49,993 bases of DNA from Planctomycetia bacterium (GTDB lineage: Bacteria; Planctomycetota; Planctomycetia; Gemmatales; Gemmataceae): positions 1 to 49,993 of the forward strand of contig SYHD01000262.1 in assembly GCA_005799265.1 (NCBI GenBank). The letters are read 5' to 3'. The notes under the pieces were generated by a model. It made no database searches and had not been told where the DNA came from. It was given only the letters and a program-made list of their open reading frames with translations. This document shows positions 49,162 to 49,993 of this stretch, one piece after another. Numbering within the stretch: the stretch's first letter is position 1; each line of letters opens with the position of its first letter. The translations under genes were made by a program, and so were the position numbers.

Positions 49162-49728
49162 TTATCGGCCGACAATCTTGTCCGCGATCTCCGGCGGCAC
49201 CACCAATTCAATCACGTCTCCCTCGGCGACGATCACCACGTTGACGTCCACCTCGCCGAGTTGCACAACCTGTGCCACGGGAATCAACTCGGCCGATCTG
49301 CGCGGCGGTGTTGCATCCGCGACATTGATGACCGACAATAAACCCAATGCCAGGACGCCGATGACAGTGCCTGCGAGTACCTTCTTTTTCGGGATTTCCC
49401 CGGCGCGATAGCACATGCACCACAGCCCGCCGCCTACGAACGCCATCGAGATCGCCAACCCCGCCATCGCATGGCGCGTCGAGACGGGGCGCGACGCATC
49501 GGCGCTCATCATTTTCCGCGGAATCTTCAGCTCGGCGATTTTGGCTTCCGGATCGCGCACGATGACCACATCATGTTCCGCTTTCGCAGGTTCGCTGTGT
49601 TCCCATGGCCGCGGCTGACGTCGACCACCGGAAAAGAACAGACACGGCGGGGCCACGTCCGCGTGCAACTCGGTGACGACCATCAGTACCAGCAGCGGTG
49701 CGGGAAGCCAGCGAAGGGAGGAAGACAT
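49162..49728 (-). CDS. Secreted/membrane protein, architecture family member 3
   Basis: The 188 aa protein has a signal peptide (LRWLPAPLLVLMVVTELHA) followed by DVAPP, the phrase VVIVRDPEAKIAELKIPRK, two hydrophobic segments (AMAGLAISMAFVGGGLWCMCY and VLAGTVIGVLALGLLSVINVA) and a C-terminal strand region (VDVNVVIVAEGDVIELVVP). It is 12 bases upstream of member 2 and clearly related to it, so the two are probably co-transcribed. Function unknown. Confidence 0.78.
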   Translation of the reverse strand: MSSSLRWLPAPLLVLMVVTELHADVAPPCLFFSGGRRQPRPWEHSEPAKAEHDVVIVRDPEAKIAELKIPRKMMSADASRPVSTRHAMAGLAISMAFVGGGLWCMCYRAGEIPKKKVLAGTVIGVLALGLLSVINVADATPPRRSAELIPVAQVVQLGEVDVNVVIVAEGDVIELVVPPEIADKIVGR

Positions 49729-49911
49729 CGGGCTCTCCAGGTTGACTCAGAATCCCTGGGTTCTCCACGGTGTCAAGCAAGAGACCGGATGGTAGCCGTG
49801 GGCTTTGGAAGAATCAATATGCGTTCGTGGGACGCCGAGCCTGCCAATTGCTGTAACTCTTTAGCCGTATGAAGTACATCTTTGCTCGAACCGCCTGTTT
49901 GGGTATCCTCT
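49729..49911. other. Spacer at the right edge
   Basis: No gene or repeat is clear here. It separates the leftward family of three from a possible rightward gene cut by the window end. Confidence 0.4.
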
Positions 49912-49993
49912 GTGAGACACACGGAGGGTTTTACCATCACGGCACTGGATGTCTCTCTGGGACCGAGCCTCACAGAAGCGGAGGCTCGGGCCA
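49912..49993 (+). CDS. Possible start of an IS66-type transposase (partial)
   Basis: From GTG 49912 the plus frame reads VRHTEGFTITALDVSLGPSLTEAEARA and is cut by the window end. SLTEAEARA resembles the N-terminus of planctomycete IS66-family transposases. The start is uncertain (GGAGGG lies inside the frame) and the same bases form a perfect 9-bp hairpin CCGAGCCTC / GAGGCTCGG. Weak call. Confidence 0.3.
   Translation, partial: MRHTEGFTITALDVSLGPSLTEAEARA

Noticed and set aside
1..49993. CRISPR arrays, rRNA and tRNA genes
   Set aside because: No regularly spaced direct repeats with unique spacers, no rRNA signature segments and no tRNA cloverleaf with a T-arm GTTCRA motif were found by reading.

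Overview
The window (about 60% GC by eye) looks like a chromosome segment of a planctomycete, most likely of the Gemmata/Gemmataceae type. The markers are planctomycete-typical families: a TIGR03067-type small secreted protein, a PVC-type 'membrane-bound dehydrogenase' ending in a CxxCH haem site, a PSCyt1/DUF1549/DUF1553 giant secreted protein, two large Ser/Thr kinases, LRR and DUF11 proteins and Tat-exported Gfo/Idh/MocA oxidoreductases. These assignments rest on motif recognition in the translated sequence; no database was searched.

Layout. 1-7180: a PKD-domain membrane protein, then a leftward yidC - double-VWA protein - mnmE block (membrane insertion and tRNA modification). 7408-10863: a zinc-ribbon/kinase, a SnoaL-like protein, a GIY-YIG nuclease coupled to a small unknown gene, and a TIGR03067 protein. 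10940-12665: three small leftward genes separated by two attC-like palindromes, resembling a short integron cassette array without an integrase in view. 13051-17632: a Gfo/Idh/MocA protein, then a reduced division-cell-wall cluster (mraZ, rsmH, LysM protein) with a four-box MraZ operator and a structured mraZ-rsmH leader. 17883-21644: rpmB and gatCAB, the tRNA amidotransferase operon. 21875-22438: a probable selenoprotein (in-frame TGA in a C-x-x-U motif). 22597-28190: LysR regulator, sterol desaturase-like protein, oxidoreductase, LRR protein, a decayed ISKra4-type transposase and a secreted helical protein. 28369-33185: FabH-like ketosynthase, iron alcohol dehydrogenase, kinase with C-terminal Cache-like sensor. 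33309-37465: secreted alpha/beta hydrolase, gene remnants, a possible PoNi-like protein and a second copy of the IS end. 37466-46281: PVC dehydrogenase, DUF11 lipoprotein, DUF1549/DUF1553 protein. 46334-49728: two coupled polytopic membrane proteins and three small secreted/membrane proteins sharing one architecture.

The theme running through the window is small palindromic repeats. At least six different palindrome families lie between genes, and three coding sequences (gatA, gatB and the DUF1553 gene) carry such repeats inside the reading frame; in gatB a perfect 26-bp inverted repeat of exactly 66 bp adds 22 codons. The two most interesting items are these protein-embedded palindromes and the candidate selenoprotein, followed by the attC-like array.
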